Shown one piece after another: positions 17,362 to 26,503 of a stretch of 64,000 nt of DNA. The position numbers and the translations under genes were made by a program. The notes under the pieces were generated by a model. The model was not told the DNA's origin and did not search any database. It saw nothing but the letters and a program-made list of their open reading frames with translations. This DNA comes from Roseovarius lutimaris (GTDB taxonomy: Bacteria; Pseudomonadota; Alphaproteobacteria; Rhodobacterales; Rhodobacteraceae), in NCBI RefSeq assembly GCF_900115165.1, contig NZ_FOVP01000008.1:1-64000 (forward strand), written 5' to 3'. The first letter of the stretch is position 1, and each line of letters opens with the position of its first letter.

Positions 17362-18783
17362 TCAGAAATCCCGGTCGCTATAGGCCGCAAGCGCGCGTTC
17401 GCGTCCCTCGGCCAGATCGACAATCGGTTCGGGGTAGCTGTCGCTTGGATCAAGGCCCCAACGTTTCGGGATCGCCTCGAAATACGACAGCGCCGTTTGC
17501 GGCGGCTCTGCCTGCCCTTCGGCGATCCAGCGCTCGGCATAGGCCCGCTTGGGGTCGAATTTATCAAGCTGGGTTTCTGGGTTGAACACCCGGAAATAGG
17601 GCGCGGCATCCGGGCCACAGCCTGCCGCCCACTGCCAGCCCATGGCGTTCGAGGCTATATCCCAATCGGTCAGGCAATCGGCGAACCACTCAAGCCCGAT
17701 GCGCCAATGGGTCATCAGGTGCTTGGTCAGATAGCTCGCCACGATCATCCGCGCCCGGTTGTGCATACGCCCGGTGACATACATCTCGCGCATGGCGGCA
17801 TCGACAAAGGGCACGCCGGTGCGCCCCTGCTTCCAAGCCAGAACCTCGGGCGTGTCGCCACCCTCGTTCCAGGGGAAGGCCGACCATTCCCGACGCCAGT
17901 TATCGGTCAGGATATGGGGCGTGTGATCCATCAGGTGATAGGCGAATTCGCGCCAGACCAGCTCTTTCAGCCAGTGTTCCGCGCCTTTCGCGCCGTCGTG
18001 GCGCGCACGCATCCCCGCATGCCAGCATTGGCGCGGTGAAATCTCGCCAAGGGCAAGGTTTTCCGACAGGCCTGATGTGCCATCCACGCCCGGCAGGTTG
18101 CGGTCATCCTTGTAATCGACGATCGCATCACTGGTGAAGTCGTGCAACCGCTCCATCGCGGCGACTTCGCCAACCCGCTGGTACGGCTCGCAAATCGCCG
18201 CGCCGCGCCGCATTGCGGCGGCCATATTCCAATCCTCAAGCGCATCGCTTTCGGGCCAGTGATCAGGCGCGGGGATATTTGCAGGCACCGCGAGCGGCGC
18301 GCAGACCTCGCGGTCTTTCACCGCGCGCCACATCGGGCTGTAGACCTTGTAATACCCGCCGGCCTTGGTCTTTACACTCCAAGGTTCAAACATCAGGTGG
18401 CCGGCATAGCTCTGGGCGTCCAGGCCGTCCTCGCGCAGGGCCGCCTTGACACCCTTGTCACGCTCGATCGACTGCGGATCATAAAGCCGCGACCAATGCA
18501 CCGCCCCTGCCCCGGTTTCCTTTGCCAACGCGCGCAGCACCGTCAGCGGCTCGCCCTTGCGCAGGATCAGACGGCTGTCTTTATCGCCGAGCGCGCGCGC
18601 CAGATCGGCGAGCGACAGACCAAGCCGCCACTTCGGGGCCGCGCCCAGGGTGGCAACGCTGTCGTCATGAATGAAGACCGGGATAACCGGCCCGCCAGTC
18701 TTGCAGGCCGCAACAAGTGCGGGATGATCCGCAAGACGCAGATCGCGCCGCAGCCATAGGATTGTCGGTTTACTGTCACTCAT
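17362..18783 (-). CDS. phrB: Deoxyribodipyrimidine photolyase (cryptochrome/photolyase family)
   Basis: A 473-residue flavoprotein that uses blue light to split cyclobutane pyrimidine dimers. The N-terminal alpha/beta antenna domain starts ILWLRRDLRLADHPAL. The C-terminal FAD domain has TGVPFVDAAMREMYVTGRMHNR, WDIASNAMGWQWAAGCGPDA and PYFRVFNPETQ, all conserved in class I CPD photolyases. The length fits. It lies just upstream of cfa on the same strand with a small gap, so it could share transcription. No LexA box was noticed in front of it. Confidence 0.93.
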   Translation of the reverse strand: MSDSKPTILWLRRDLRLADHPALVAACKTGGPVIPVFIHDDSVATLGAAPKWRLGLSLADLARALGDKDSRLILRKGEPLTVLRALAKETGAGAVHWSRLYDPQSIERDKGVKAALREDGLDAQSYAGHLMFEPWSVKTKAGGYYKVYSPMWRAVKDREVCAPLAVPANIPAPDHWPESDALEDWNMAAAMRRGAAICEPYQRVGEVAAMERLHDFTSDAIVDYKDDRNLPGVDGTSGLSENLALGEISPRQCWHAGMRARHDGAKGAEHWLKELVWREFAYHLMDHTPHILTDNWRREWSAFPWNEGGDTPEVLAWKQGRTGVPFVDAAMREMYVTGRMHNRARMIVASYLTKHLMTHWRIGLEWFADCLTDWDIASNAMGWQWAAGCGPDAAPYFRVFNPETQLDKFDPKRAYAERWIAEGQAEPPQTALSYFEAIPKRWGLDPSDSYPEPIVDLAEGRERALAAYSDRDF

Positions 18784-18831
18784 GTCCTGCCCCGGTGTTT
18801 TAGAGACATACGTCGCGACGCGGGGCGCGGA

Positions 18832-20058
18832 TCAAAGAATGTCGTCGAGGGCCGTCAATAGTTTATCAATCTCGTCGCGGCTTGTGTAATGCACAAAGCT
18901 CAGACGCAGAACGCCATGCTCGGGATCAATGCCCATGGCGCTCAACGGGCGCACGGCGTAAAAGTCGCCGCCCCCCGCCATGATGCCATGCGCCGCTAGC
19001 TCTGTTGCCGCCTCTATGCCCGGTCGATTGAGCGCAAGCGCCACCGTGGGCGCGCGATCCTCGGCACGATCCGGCCCCAGAAGGCGCAGGGAATTGCGGC
19101 CCTTGAGATCATCCAGAAGCGGTTGCAACAAGGCCACCTCATGGGCGCGCATCAGGTCATGCACGCCGCTCGCGCGCGCGGCGGCAGTGCCGGTGATGCC
19201 GTGATGCGCGGCCAGGTCATCGACATAATCCGCCATGCCCGCACTTGCCGCGACCTGCGCGTGATCGGGGCCCGCAGGCGTAAAGCGCTTGTAAAGCGTA
19301 TCGGCGTTGAAATAATGCGCCTGATTGGGCAAGAGATTGCCCAACTCGCGGCGGATCACCATGATGCCCTGATGCGGCCCATAGGTCTTATAGGCCGAAA
19401 ACAGATAGATATCGGGGCCCATTCCGCCCACATCCGGCAGGCCATGCGGCGCATAGCTAACCCCGTCGACACAGACGAACGCCCCCGCCGCATGGGCGGC
19501 GGCGGTGATGGCAACCACTGGGTTGATTGCGCCGATGACGTTGGAACAATGTGGAAAACATACAAGGCGCACCCGTTCGTCGAGCAGGTTCTCAAGATCC
19601 TCGGGGTTCAGCAATCCGGTATCCGGGTCCACTTTCCATTCGCGGACCTCGAAACCCTCCTCGGCCAGACGGCGCCAGGGGCCTGAATTGGCCTCGTGGT
19701 CCTGATTGGTGACGACGATGGCATCGCCGGGCGCCATCCATTTGCGCACCGCTTGCGCAAGGACATAGGTATTGGCCGTGGTCGAGGGACCAAAGCTTAC
19801 CTCGTCACTGGCCACACCAAGCATTGCGGCAAGGCGCGTGCGCGCCTCGTCCATTTCTTCGCCTGCAAGGCGGCTTGCCTCGTAAGGGCCATAGGGCTGC
19901 ACCTTGCGCTGACGGTAGTACCGCTCAAGCCGGGCAATCACCGGCGCACAGGTATAGGACCCGCCGGCATTCTCGAAAAACGCCTGTCCCTGAAGGGATG
20001 GCTCGGCAAAAGCCGGAAACTGGGACCGCACAAAATCAACATCCAATGTCACCGACAT
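18832..20058 (-). CDS. Class V aminotransferase / cysteine desulfurase-like protein
   Basis: A 408-residue PLP enzyme of the class V aminotransferase family. FFENAGGSYTCAPV is at the N-terminus, PLP contacts are in FGPSTTANTYVLAQ, FPHCSNVIGAINPV and VCVDGVSYAPH, and the Schiff-base lysine is in FSAYKTYGPHQG. The arrangement resembles the cysteine desulfurase-like (CsdA-type) subfamily. There is no obvious active-site cysteine loop, so the substrate is uncertain. It is preceded by a strong terminator (about 20101-20128) closing the BCCT gene, so it should have its own promoter. Confidence 0.82.
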   Translation of the reverse strand: MSVTLDVDFVRSQFPAFAEPSLQGQAFFENAGGSYTCAPVIARLERYYRQRKVQPYGPYEASRLAGEEMDEARTRLAAMLGVASDEVSFGPSTTANTYVLAQAVRKWMAPGDAIVVTNQDHEANSGPWRRLAEEGFEVREWKVDPDTGLLNPEDLENLLDERVRLVCFPHCSNVIGAINPVVAITAAAHAAGAFVCVDGVSYAPHGLPDVGGMGPDIYLFSAYKTYGPHQGIMVIRRELGNLLPNQAHYFNADTLYKRFTPAGPDHAQVAASAGMADYVDDLAAHHGITGTAAARASGVHDLMRAHEVALLQPLLDDLKGRNSLRLLGPDRAEDRAPTVALALNRPGIEAATELAAHGIMAGGGDFYAVRPLSAMGIDPEHGVLRLSFVHYTSRDEIDKLLTALDDIL

Positions 20059-20087
20059 ATCCCCCTTGGTCTTTTATGATTGCAGGC

Positions 20088-20128
20088 ACAAAACAACAAA
20101 GCCCCCCGGCACGCAAGCACCGGGGGGC
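20088..20128 (-). terminator. Rho-independent terminator of the BCCT transporter gene
   Basis: Read on the minus strand, a 9-bp GC stem (GCCCCCCGG/CCGGGGGGC) closes a 10-base loop and is followed by TTTGTTGTTTTG. It begins about 25 bases after the stop at 20154. Confidence 0.9.
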
Positions 20129-20153
20129 AATGATCGTTATTTTGACGGGCGCG

Positions 20154-21866
20154 TCAGAGGCCCCGCTTTTCGCTCTGCAAGCCGCGGAAGATCGCCCAGC
20201 ACATCACCAGCAACACAATTGTGAATGGCAGGCCGGTCGAAATCACCGCCGATTGAAGCGAGGCAAGCCCGCCGCCAACCAGCAACACGATGGCGACCGC
20301 CCCCTCAAAGATGGCCCAGAACACCCGCTGTGTGACCGGTGCGTCGACCTTGCCACCCGCCGTGATCGTGTCGATCACAAGACTGCCGGAATCCGACGAG
20401 GTGACGAAGAACACCACCACAAGGACAATCCCGATGGTCGAGGTGATCGTGGCCAGCGGCAGCTGATCAAGCATGTAAAATAGCTTGAGTTCGAGCGAGG
20501 CATCCTTGGCGAGGGTATACCCGTCGTTGACGACCTGGCTGATGGCGGTGCCGCCGAAAACGCTCATCCATAGCACGCAGACAAGGCTTGGGATCAGCAG
20601 CACGCAAATCAGGAATTCGCGCACCGAGCGGCCCCGGCTGACGCGGGCGATGAACATGCCGACAAAGGGCGACCAGCTGATCCACCACGCCCAATAGAAC
20701 GCGGTCCAACCCTGCATGAAGTTGGTGTCCTCACGCCCGAACGGATTGCTGAGCGGAATGACATTTTGCAGATAGGCCCAGAGGCTGTCGGCAAAGAATG
20801 TCAACAGAAAGATCGGCCCGCCGACCAACAGGGTGAACACCAGCAAGAGCGCCGCCAGCCCCATGTTGATCTCGGACAAGACCTTGACCCCGCCATCAAG
20901 GCCGCGCACGACCGAGATAAGCGCAACGGCCGTAATCCCGGAAATCAGCAGCACCAATAAGAGGCTGGAGTTTTCAACACCGCTTTCCTCGCTGTTGCCA
21001 TAGGGGATACCGATGAAGTTTCGCGTGCCCTCTGCCGCGTCGCCCGATCCGTAAAGGAAGGTCAGCCCCGAGGCCGCCTGTTCAGCGCCAAAGCCAAGCG
21101 AGGTGGCCAGACCGAACAGCGTGGCAAACACCGCCAGCGTGTCGATGATGTGGCCGGTCCAACCCCAGACCCGTTCGCCAAAGATCGGATAGAACGCGCT
21201 GCGCAGGGTCAGAGGCAAGCCTTTGTTATAGCTGAACAAGGCCAGCGCCAGGGCAACCACCGCATAGATTGCCCAGGGGTGAAGGCCCCAGTGAAAGATC
21301 GTCGCCGCCATGCCAAGCCGCGTGGCCTCGGCCGCGTCACCGCCCGCCGCCCCAAGCGGCGCCCAGTCAGAGCGCAGGCCGTTTTCGCCCAACGACGTGC
21401 CCCCCATCGAGCTTGCGAAATGGCTCATCGGCTCAGAGACGCCGAAGAACATCAGGCCGATCCCCATGCCGGCCGCGAACAGCATCGAGAACCAGCCGAC
21501 ATAGGTGTAATCCGGCTTTGCATCGGCGCCGCCAAGGCGAACACTGCCATAGGGGCTGATGATCAGGAACAGGCAGAACAGCACAAAGATGTTCGCCGCC
21601 CCCAGAAAGAACCAGTCAAAGCTCTTGGTGACCGCCGAAAACAGCCAGCTGAATACCGCAGTCGCCTGCTCTGGCAAAGCGAGGGCGTAAAAGACGAACA
21701 GAACAATCGCCAGGCCGGAAATGAAAAATACCGGGTTGTGAATATCAAGCCCGAACGGCCCCACTTGCGGTTGTACGTTGTCCTGACCGACCTCGTAATC
21801 GGTGTCGATCAGGTCAGAATGACCATCGGGCGTGGGAATGCCCTGATTTACAGTTTCATCGGCCAT
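20154..21866 (-). CDS. BCCT family transporter (betaine/choline/carnitine type)
   Basis: A 570-residue secondary transporter with 12 predicted helices. The glycine-rich motif GMGIGLMFFGVSEP and the signature WAWWISWSPFVGMFIARVSRGR (in shorter pieces WAWWISWSPF and FIARVSRGRSVREF) define the betaine/choline/carnitine transporter family. It uses ion gradients to import quaternary ammonium compounds, supplying osmoprotection or methyl donors. A link to the homocysteine methyltransferase encoded at 40142 is tempting but unproven. The gene stands alone between a terminator and a ~400-base intergenic region. Confidence 0.92.
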   Translation of the reverse strand: MADETVNQGIPTPDGHSDLIDTDYEVGQDNVQPQVGPFGLDIHNPVFFISGLAIVLFVFYALALPEQATAVFSWLFSAVTKSFDWFFLGAANIFVLFCLFLIISPYGSVRLGGADAKPDYTYVGWFSMLFAAGMGIGLMFFGVSEPMSHFASSMGGTSLGENGLRSDWAPLGAAGGDAAEATRLGMAATIFHWGLHPWAIYAVVALALALFSYNKGLPLTLRSAFYPIFGERVWGWTGHIIDTLAVFATLFGLATSLGFGAEQAASGLTFLYGSGDAAEGTRNFIGIPYGNSEESGVENSSLLLVLLISGITAVALISVVRGLDGGVKVLSEINMGLAALLLVFTLLVGGPIFLLTFFADSLWAYLQNVIPLSNPFGREDTNFMQGWTAFYWAWWISWSPFVGMFIARVSRGRSVREFLICVLLIPSLVCVLWMSVFGGTAISQVVNDGYTLAKDASLELKLFYMLDQLPLATITSTIGIVLVVVFFVTSSDSGSLVIDTITAGGKVDAPVTQRVFWAIFEGAVAIVLLVGGGLASLQSAVISTGLPFTIVLLVMCWAIFRGLQSEKRGL

Positions 21867-22274
21867 GAAGGCCCCCTTTTATGTTAGCCGCTCTGTTAAT
21901 CTTGCGCGCCAAAGGGCCCGTCTTGGGACGGGCTTTGCCGGAACGCGATCACACAAGATGCGTCGGCTATTGTTGCATTTTGGGTCGGGCATACTGACAT
22001 CAAAACCGCGCCTTTGCACTGTTGCGATACCAATCTGCCGACCCGCTTGATTTGCAAGCTTAACAAGGCAAGGTGGGGCGGCGCAACTCTAACCGCGGCA
22101 TTTGAGGTAAGGAAACGAACCGTATCACGTCGCAAATGTGCATTTTCCGGCCTGCGGAATCGCAGATGGCGGTCGGGCGCCGTATTTCTCTCCACGGCAA
22201 AATTCTGCCTTGTGAGGCCCTACCAAGGCACGCATGGCGGCGCAGAGCCTGTGCCGGTCGAGTAACCGCCACGA
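21867..22274. other. Intergenic region upstream of the BCCT gene
   Basis: About 400 bases separate the BCCT start from the terminator after the RHH gene. I see no convincing gene, tRNA or riboswitch in it. Short open frames on both strands have no ribosome-binding site or family resemblance. It presumably holds the BCCT promoter. Confidence 0.4.
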
Positions 22275-22312
22275 CAAAAATAGAAAATGGCACCCCATCC
22301 CTGCGGCGCCAT
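22275..22312 (-). terminator. Rho-independent terminator after the fumC operon
   Basis: On the minus strand ATGGCGCC pairs with GGTGCCAT-type bases (one G-T pair) around a 9-10-base loop, followed by TTTCTATTTTTG. It lies about 10 bases past the RHH gene stop. Confidence 0.8.
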
Positions 22313-22322
22313 ATTCGCACGA

Positions 22323-22541
22323 TTACCGACCCTGAAAATGACGTAGAACATATAGCCGGATCGCCGAGGCAAGCCCGATATCGACGCCGCGCTCTGCATC
22401 AATTTGTGCCGCCAAGGCATTGATCGGTATTTGTTTTTGCGCCGCGATCTCGCGAAATGCCTGCCAGAACTCCGCCTCAAGCGACACGCTGGTGCGATGG
22501 CCCTTGAGGGTCAGGGAATGCTTGACCGGCCGCGCGCTCAT
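22323..22541 (-). CDS. Ribbon-helix-helix domain protein (RHH_4 type)
   Basis: A 72-residue protein with the RHH_4 pattern: KHSLTLKGHRTSVSLEAEFW forms the strand and first helix, and IPINALAAQID plus LASAIRLYVLRHF the rest. Such proteins bind DNA as dimers and are often encoded beside fumC in Rhodobacteraceae. The target is unknown. The ATG overlaps the stop of the DUF4169 gene (ATGA), so the two are coupled, and a terminator follows directly. Confidence 0.82.
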   Translation of the reverse strand: MSARPVKHSLTLKGHRTSVSLEAEFWQAFREIAAQKQIPINALAAQIDAERGVDIGLASAIRLYVLRHFQGR

Positions 22542-22717
22542 TCGTCGCCCTTGCGTTGATCAAGATCGCGCGTGGCCTTGTCAGCGCGGGCCTTTTCAAG
22601 CTCTTTTTGCGCCTTGCTGCGCCCGAATTTGACCGCGTTTTCATCGGCGCGGGCCTTGTCCCTGGCCCGCGCCTTGTCTTTCCTGAACCGGTTCAGATTG
22701 ACCGGCCCCGATGTCAT
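22538..22717 (-). CDS. DUF4169 family small protein, 59 aa
   Basis: A short gene that is easy to miss. It begins [20 protein letters not shown] and ends DLDQRKGDE, with an extremely basic, Lys/Arg/Ala-rich composition and the segment [18 protein letters not shown]. The N-terminal (V)[11 protein letters not shown] and KFGRSKAQK pattern matches DUF4169, a small alphaproteobacterial family of unknown role. Both ends overlap neighbours as ATGA: the start with the fumC stop, the stop with the RHH gene start. This tight coupling supports its being real. Confidence 0.85.
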   Translation of the reverse strand: MTSGPVNLNRFRKDKARARDKARADENAVKFGRSKAQKELEKARADKATRDLDQRKGDE

Positions 22718-24105
22718 TTCGGGCCGATCATGTCTTCCGGGCGCACCACGCGGTCAAAGGTTTCGGCATCGACAAGACCCAAGGCAATCGCCTCTTCCTT
22801 GAGGGTGGTGCCATTCTTATGCGCGGTCTTGGCCACTTTGGTCGCATTGTCATAGCCAATGGTAGGCGCAAGCGCCGTCACCAGCATGAGGCTTTCCTTC
22901 ATCAGCTTGTCGATCCGCGGCTCGTTGGCCTTGATGCCGTTCAGCATCCGCTCGGTAAAGCTATCGGCGGCGTCGCCCAAAAGCTGTATGGATTGCAACA
23001 GGTTATAGGCCATCATCGGGTTGTAAACGTTCAACTCAAAGTGCCCCTGACTGCCGGCGAACTTGATCGCCGCGTCATTGCCCATCACATGCGCCGCGAC
23101 CTGCGTCAGCGCCTCGGCCTGGGTCGGGTTGACCTTGCCCGGCATGATCGAGGAGCCGGGTTCATTCTCGGGCAGGATCAGCTCGCCCAGACCAGAGCGC
23201 GGGCCGGACCCGAGAAAGCGGATGTCGTTGGCGATCTTGTAGCAAGAGCCTGCGACCGTCGCCAGGGCACCGGACATGAACACCATCGCGTCATGGGCGG
23301 CAAGGGCCTCGAACTTGTTGGGCGCGGTGACAAACGGCAGGCCGGTGATCTCGGCCATATTTGCGGCAACGGTTTCGCCCCAGCCCGGCGCGGTGTTCAG
23401 CCCGGTGCCCACGGCGGTGCCGCCCTGTGCCAGCTCGTAAATGCCGGGCAACGTCGCCTTGACGCGGGCAATCCCTTGGCGGATCTGATGGGCATAGCCC
23501 GAGAATTCCTGGCCCAGGGTCAGCGGCGTGGCATCCTGCGTATGGGTGCGGCCGATCTTGATGATGTCCTTGAACTCTTCGGCCTTGGCTTCCAGCCCGG
23601 CCAACAGCTTTTCCAAGCCCGGCAAAAGCACATCGCGCGCGCTCATTGCGGTGGCGATATGCATGGCCGTGGGGAAGGTATCATTTGATGACTGGCCCAT
23701 GTTGCAATGGTCATTTGGGTGAACCGGATCTTTGGAACCGATCACCCCGCCAAGGATTTCAATCGCGCGATTGGCGATCACCTCATTGGCGTTCATGTTG
23801 GATTGGGTGCCAGAGCCGGTCTGCCAGACGACCAGCGGAAAATTGTCATCGAACTTGCCCTCGATCACCTCGCCTGCGGCCTGCAGGATCGCATTGCCAA
23901 GGGTCTGGTCAAGCTTGCCAGAGGCCATATTCGCCTGCGCACAGGCCTTTTTGATCACCCCAAGCCCGCGCACGATGGCGATGGGCTGTTTTTCCCAGCC
24001 GATCGGGAAGTTCTGGATCGAGCGCTGCGTTTGCGCGCCCCAATATTTATCTACGGGAACCTCTAGCGGGCCAAAACTATCGGTTTCGGTACGGGTGGCG
24101 GTCAT
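22714..24105 (-). CDS. fumC: Fumarate hydratase class II
   Basis: A 463-residue iron-independent fumarase that interconverts fumarate and malate in the TCA cycle. [34 protein letters not shown] and [19 protein letters not shown] are typical, and the superfamily signature [17 protein letters not shown] is present. The start at 24105 is chosen because it has an AGAGAGG ribosome-binding site and gives the family's usual length; an in-frame ATG 42 bases upstream adds an atypical leader. It is followed by the coupled DUF4169 and RHH genes. Confidence 0.96.
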   Translation of the reverse strand: MTATRTETDSFGPLEVPVDKYWGAQTQRSIQNFPIGWEKQPIAIVRGLGVIKKACAQANMASGKLDQTLGNAILQAAGEVIEGKFDDNFPLVVWQTGSGTQSNMNANEVIANRAIEILGGVIGSKDPVHPNDHCNMGQSSNDTFPTAMHIATAMSARDVLLPGLEKLLAGLEAKAEEFKDIIKIGRTHTQDATPLTLGQEFSGYAHQIRQGIARVKATLPGIYELAQGGTAVGTGLNTAPGWGETVAANMAEITGLPFVTAPNKFEALAAHDAMVFMSGALATVAGSCYKIANDIRFLGSGPRSGLGELILPENEPGSSIMPGKVNPTQAEALTQVAAHVMGNDAAIKFAGSQGHFELNVYNPMMAYNLLQSIQLLGDAADSFTERMLNGIKANEPRIDKLMKESLMLVTALAPTIGYDNATKVAKTAHKNGTTLKEEAIALGLVDAETFDRVVRPEDMIGPK

Positions 24106-24220
24106 GGCAAAGCCTCTCTCTGACGGTTTGTGCTGTTCATAACGCACGCACCGGAAAGATCAATACTGTATACCGTGGGATACAGTGTCGCGCGGCGCGC
24201 AGGCCACCGGGTAAAACAGG

Positions 24221-24685
24221 TTATTTGCGAAAACTGTCAAGGCTGACAACATCGGCCTCGGTCTTTTCGGGTTCAACCTCAAGGCTCGCGGGATCACTTG
24301 GGTCGTCGTCATCGTCATCCGTATCGTCGCTGTCTTGCGTTTCAAACCGAAGACCGAATTCCACCGACGGATCAACGAAAGTCTGGATCGAATCGTAGGG
24401 CACATAGAGCGTCTCGGGGGCATCGCCGAAATTCAGCGTGATCGAAAACCCGTCATCCGTGACCTCTAGATTGTCATACCAATGCTGCATCACCACGGTC
24501 ATTTCCGCCGGATACCGCTCTTTTAGCCAATCGGCCAGCTTGGCGTCAGGGTGAGTCGTGTCAAAGGTGATGAAAAAGTGATGCGCGCCCGGCAATCCGT
24601 TGTCGCGAACCTCGGTCAAGACCTCTTGAATCAGGCCACGCATGGCCCGATGCATCAAATTTCCATAGTCGATTGAACGAGACAT
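24221..24685 (-). CDS. sspB: SspB-family ClpXP adaptor protein
   Basis: A 154-residue alphaproteobacterial SspB. The folded domain (IDYGNLMHRAMRGLIQEVL, HHFFITFDTTHPDAKLADWL, YPAEMTVVMQHWYDNLEV) binds ssrA tags. A long acidic linker (DSDDTDDDDDDPSD) follows, and a short ClpX-docking tail ends VVSLDSFRK. The adaptor delivers tagged proteins from rescued ribosomes to ClpXP. The tmRNA gene itself lies only about 1.5 kb away at 26140-26455. The gene is monocistronic by spacing. Confidence 0.9.
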   Translation of the reverse strand: MSRSIDYGNLMHRAMRGLIQEVLTEVRDNGLPGAHHFFITFDTTHPDAKLADWLKERYPAEMTVVMQHWYDNLEVTDDGFSITLNFGDAPETLYVPYDSIQTFVDPSVEFGLRFETQDSDDTDDDDDDPSDPASLEVEPEKTEADVVSLDSFRK

Positions 24686-24759
24686 GCTTTACCTCAGGGA
24701 ATTGCTGCACTCCAGCATAGGGGATTCGAAGCAAAACAAAAGACCTCCAATGCGCAGCT

Positions 24760-26106
24760 TTAGATCAAACCATGGAGAGCGCCCGCGAAAACCACCATGA
24801 GCCCCAGAACCCGGACCATCGACAGATGCAGCCAAAGCAGCAAGCCGCCTGCAAGCCCCACCATGATGAAACTCAAAGGGTCAAAACTTGCAATCTCGGG
24901 GAGCGGGCCAAAGCGGGTCTCGCGCACCGTCCCAAACAGCACATGAAGCGCAAACCAGACCGACAGATTCGCGATCACCCCGACCACCGCCGCCGATATC
25001 CCCGCCAGGGCACCCTTGAGTCGGGGGCGCTCCAGCAGGCGTTCGATATAGGGGGCGCCGGTAAATATCCATAAAAAACAGGGGGTAAACGTCACCCAAA
25101 GGGTCATGATCCCGGCAACAACCGCAAGCCCCGGCCCGCCCTGGGCAAAGCCCGCCAACAGGCCGACAAATTCGGTCACAAGGATAAGCGGCCCCGGCGT
25201 TGTTTCCGCCAGTCCAAGCGCGTCGATCATCTGCGCCGTGCTGAGCCAGCCTTTGGTCGAGACAACCGTGTCGGTCATATAGGCCAGCACCGCATAGGCC
25301 CCGCCAAAAGTGACCAGCGCCAGCTTGCTGAAAAACAGCGCCAGATCGGCCAGGAATGTCGCCCCAAACGCCCAGGCAATGATGATCGGCGCCGCCCAGA
25401 GAGCGCCCCAGAGCGTGGCCGTGCGCAGCGTCGTGCCAAGTGGCACCGGCGTGGTAACGGATGGCGCCGCGACCTGCCCCCGGCTTGCCAGATAGCCCCA
25501 GAGCGCCGCCGCGCCGATAATCAGCGGAAACGGCACCGACAGGAAAAACATCGCCGCAAAGCCAAGAGCCGCCAGAACCCAGCTTTGCACGCCCACAAGC
25601 GCGCGGCGCGACAGGTTCAAAAGCGCCTGAAGCACGATGACCACCACCGCCGCCTTGACCCCCAGAAATAACGCCTGCACCAGCGGCAGCTGGCCGTAAT
25701 AGGCATATCCCATCGCCAGGGCCAGAATCACAGCCGCCCCCGGCAACACGAACAACAGCCCCGCCATCAGCCCGCCGGGCACGCCACGCAATCGCCAGCC
25801 CGCATAGGTCGCCAATTGCATCGCCTCGGGGCCCGGCAACAGCATGCAAAACGACAGCGCGCCAAGAAATTTCTGTTCTGTCAACCACTTATGACGCACA
25901 ACCAATTCGTCATGCATCATCGAAATCTGCGCCGCCGGGCCGCCAAACGACAATAGGCCGATGCGCCCGAAGACACGAAAAATCTGTGCAAACTCAATGT
26001 GCTGCAATGCGTTTCTCACCTTTAATGGTGTGGCGCCGGGGGAAATCTCGGTCACGTCGGACAGGCGTCGCCAATCCTGTATCGTCACAGGAAGTGCATG
26101 GATCAC
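24760..26106 (-). CDS. chrA: Chromate efflux transporter (long-chain CHR family)
   Basis: A 448-residue membrane protein with two homologous CHR halves. The first has FGRIGLLSFGGPAAQISMMHDELV, split here as GLLSFGGPAAQISMM and LPGPEAMQLATYAGW. The second has KLALVTFGGAYAVLAYM and TTPGPLILVTEFVGLLAG. The duplicated FGGP/FGGA and PGP motifs define long-chain ChrA, which exports chromate by proton-linked efflux. The start codon at 26106 is not certain; downstream alternatives exist before the first conserved motif. It sits just downstream of ssrA on the same strand. Confidence 0.9.
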   Translation of the reverse strand: MIHALPVTIQDWRRLSDVTEISPGATPLKVRNALQHIEFAQIFRVFGRIGLLSFGGPAAQISMMHDELVVRHKWLTEQKFLGALSFCMLLPGPEAMQLATYAGWRLRGVPGGLMAGLLFVLPGAAVILALAMGYAYYGQLPLVQALFLGVKAAVVVIVLQALLNLSRRALVGVQSWVLAALGFAAMFFLSVPFPLIIGAAALWGYLASRGQVAAPSVTTPVPLGTTLRTATLWGALWAAPIIIAWAFGATFLADLALFFSKLALVTFGGAYAVLAYMTDTVVSTKGWLSTAQMIDALGLAETTPGPLILVTEFVGLLAGFAQGGPGLAVVAGIMTLWVTFTPCFLWIFTGAPYIERLLERPRLKGALAGISAAVVGVIANLSVWFALHVLFGTVRETRFGPLPEIASFDPLSFIMVGLAGGLLLWLHLSMVRVLGLMVVFAGALHGLI

Positions 26107-26139
26107 GCAGGCCTGTCAATCACAGCTATGGTTTGGGGA

Positions 26140-26455
26140 AAGTGCAGGCTTCTGTTGCCAGGTGCCTGCGAACCCCGCCTTACGCGGCTAGGCGCAAGGG
26201 CTTAAGTTTCGGCTTGTCTAACAGCTTACGCTGCGAGAGCTACCGGAGCACGATTGTCATTTGCAATTGTACTTTTCGGACCGATAACGGTGGTACCTCA
26301 CCGAGACAAAGCAAAACCCCTTTAGACGTTCGTCGATCCTGTTTCGACCCCAGGATCCCCCAAATGAAGGGATTATTGGTGGAGTCGCCGGGTACCGCCC
26401 CCGGGTCCGATCCGCTTATTACGAGCGCGTTTATGTCCATAGTCCCCGAAAGGAC
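26140..26455 (-). ncRNA. ssrA: tmRNA, circularly permuted two-piece alphaproteobacterial type
   Basis: On the minus strand the acceptor piece comes first, ending GGTACCCGGCGACTCCACCA with CCA at 26377. A short intervening segment separates it from the coding piece, which begins GGGGATCCTGGGGTCGAAAC near 26361. The coding piece carries the tag frame (26226-26264). This inverted order is the permuted arrangement known from Caulobacter and other alphaproteobacteria, where the precursor is cut into two RNAs. The 3' end is set near a GCAGGC/GCCTGC stem at 26144-26169. It rescues stalled ribosomes and tags the nascent chain for ClpXP. A 66-residue open frame across it is a chance reading. Confidence 0.92.
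26226..26264 (-). other. tmRNA proteolysis tag reading frame
   Basis: The resume codon GCA starts the frame ANDNRAPVALAA followed by TAA. The AND(N) start and the hydrophobic LAA end match alphaproteobacterial ssrA degrons; LAA is the ClpX signal and the AND region is contacted by SspB. Confidence 0.93.
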
Positions 26456-26461
26456 AACACA

Positions 26462-26489
26462 TATATAGGGGCTCGGAACGCGCTTGCAA
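26462..26489 (-). promoter_or_regulatory. Putative sigma-70 promoter of ssrA
   Basis: TTGCAA (26489-26484) and TATATA (26467-26462) are separated by 16 bases on the minus strand, placing a start near 26455, just upstream of the acceptor piece. Confidence 0.6.
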
Positions 26490-26503
26490 AGGGGCGGTTT
26501 GCG

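Noticed and set aside
22711-23688. 325-residue plus-strand frame over fumC
   Set aside because: Shadow of the fumC coding sequence.
26240-26440. 66-residue minus-strand open frame
   Set aside because: It lies across the tmRNA gene; the structured RNA explains the sequence.
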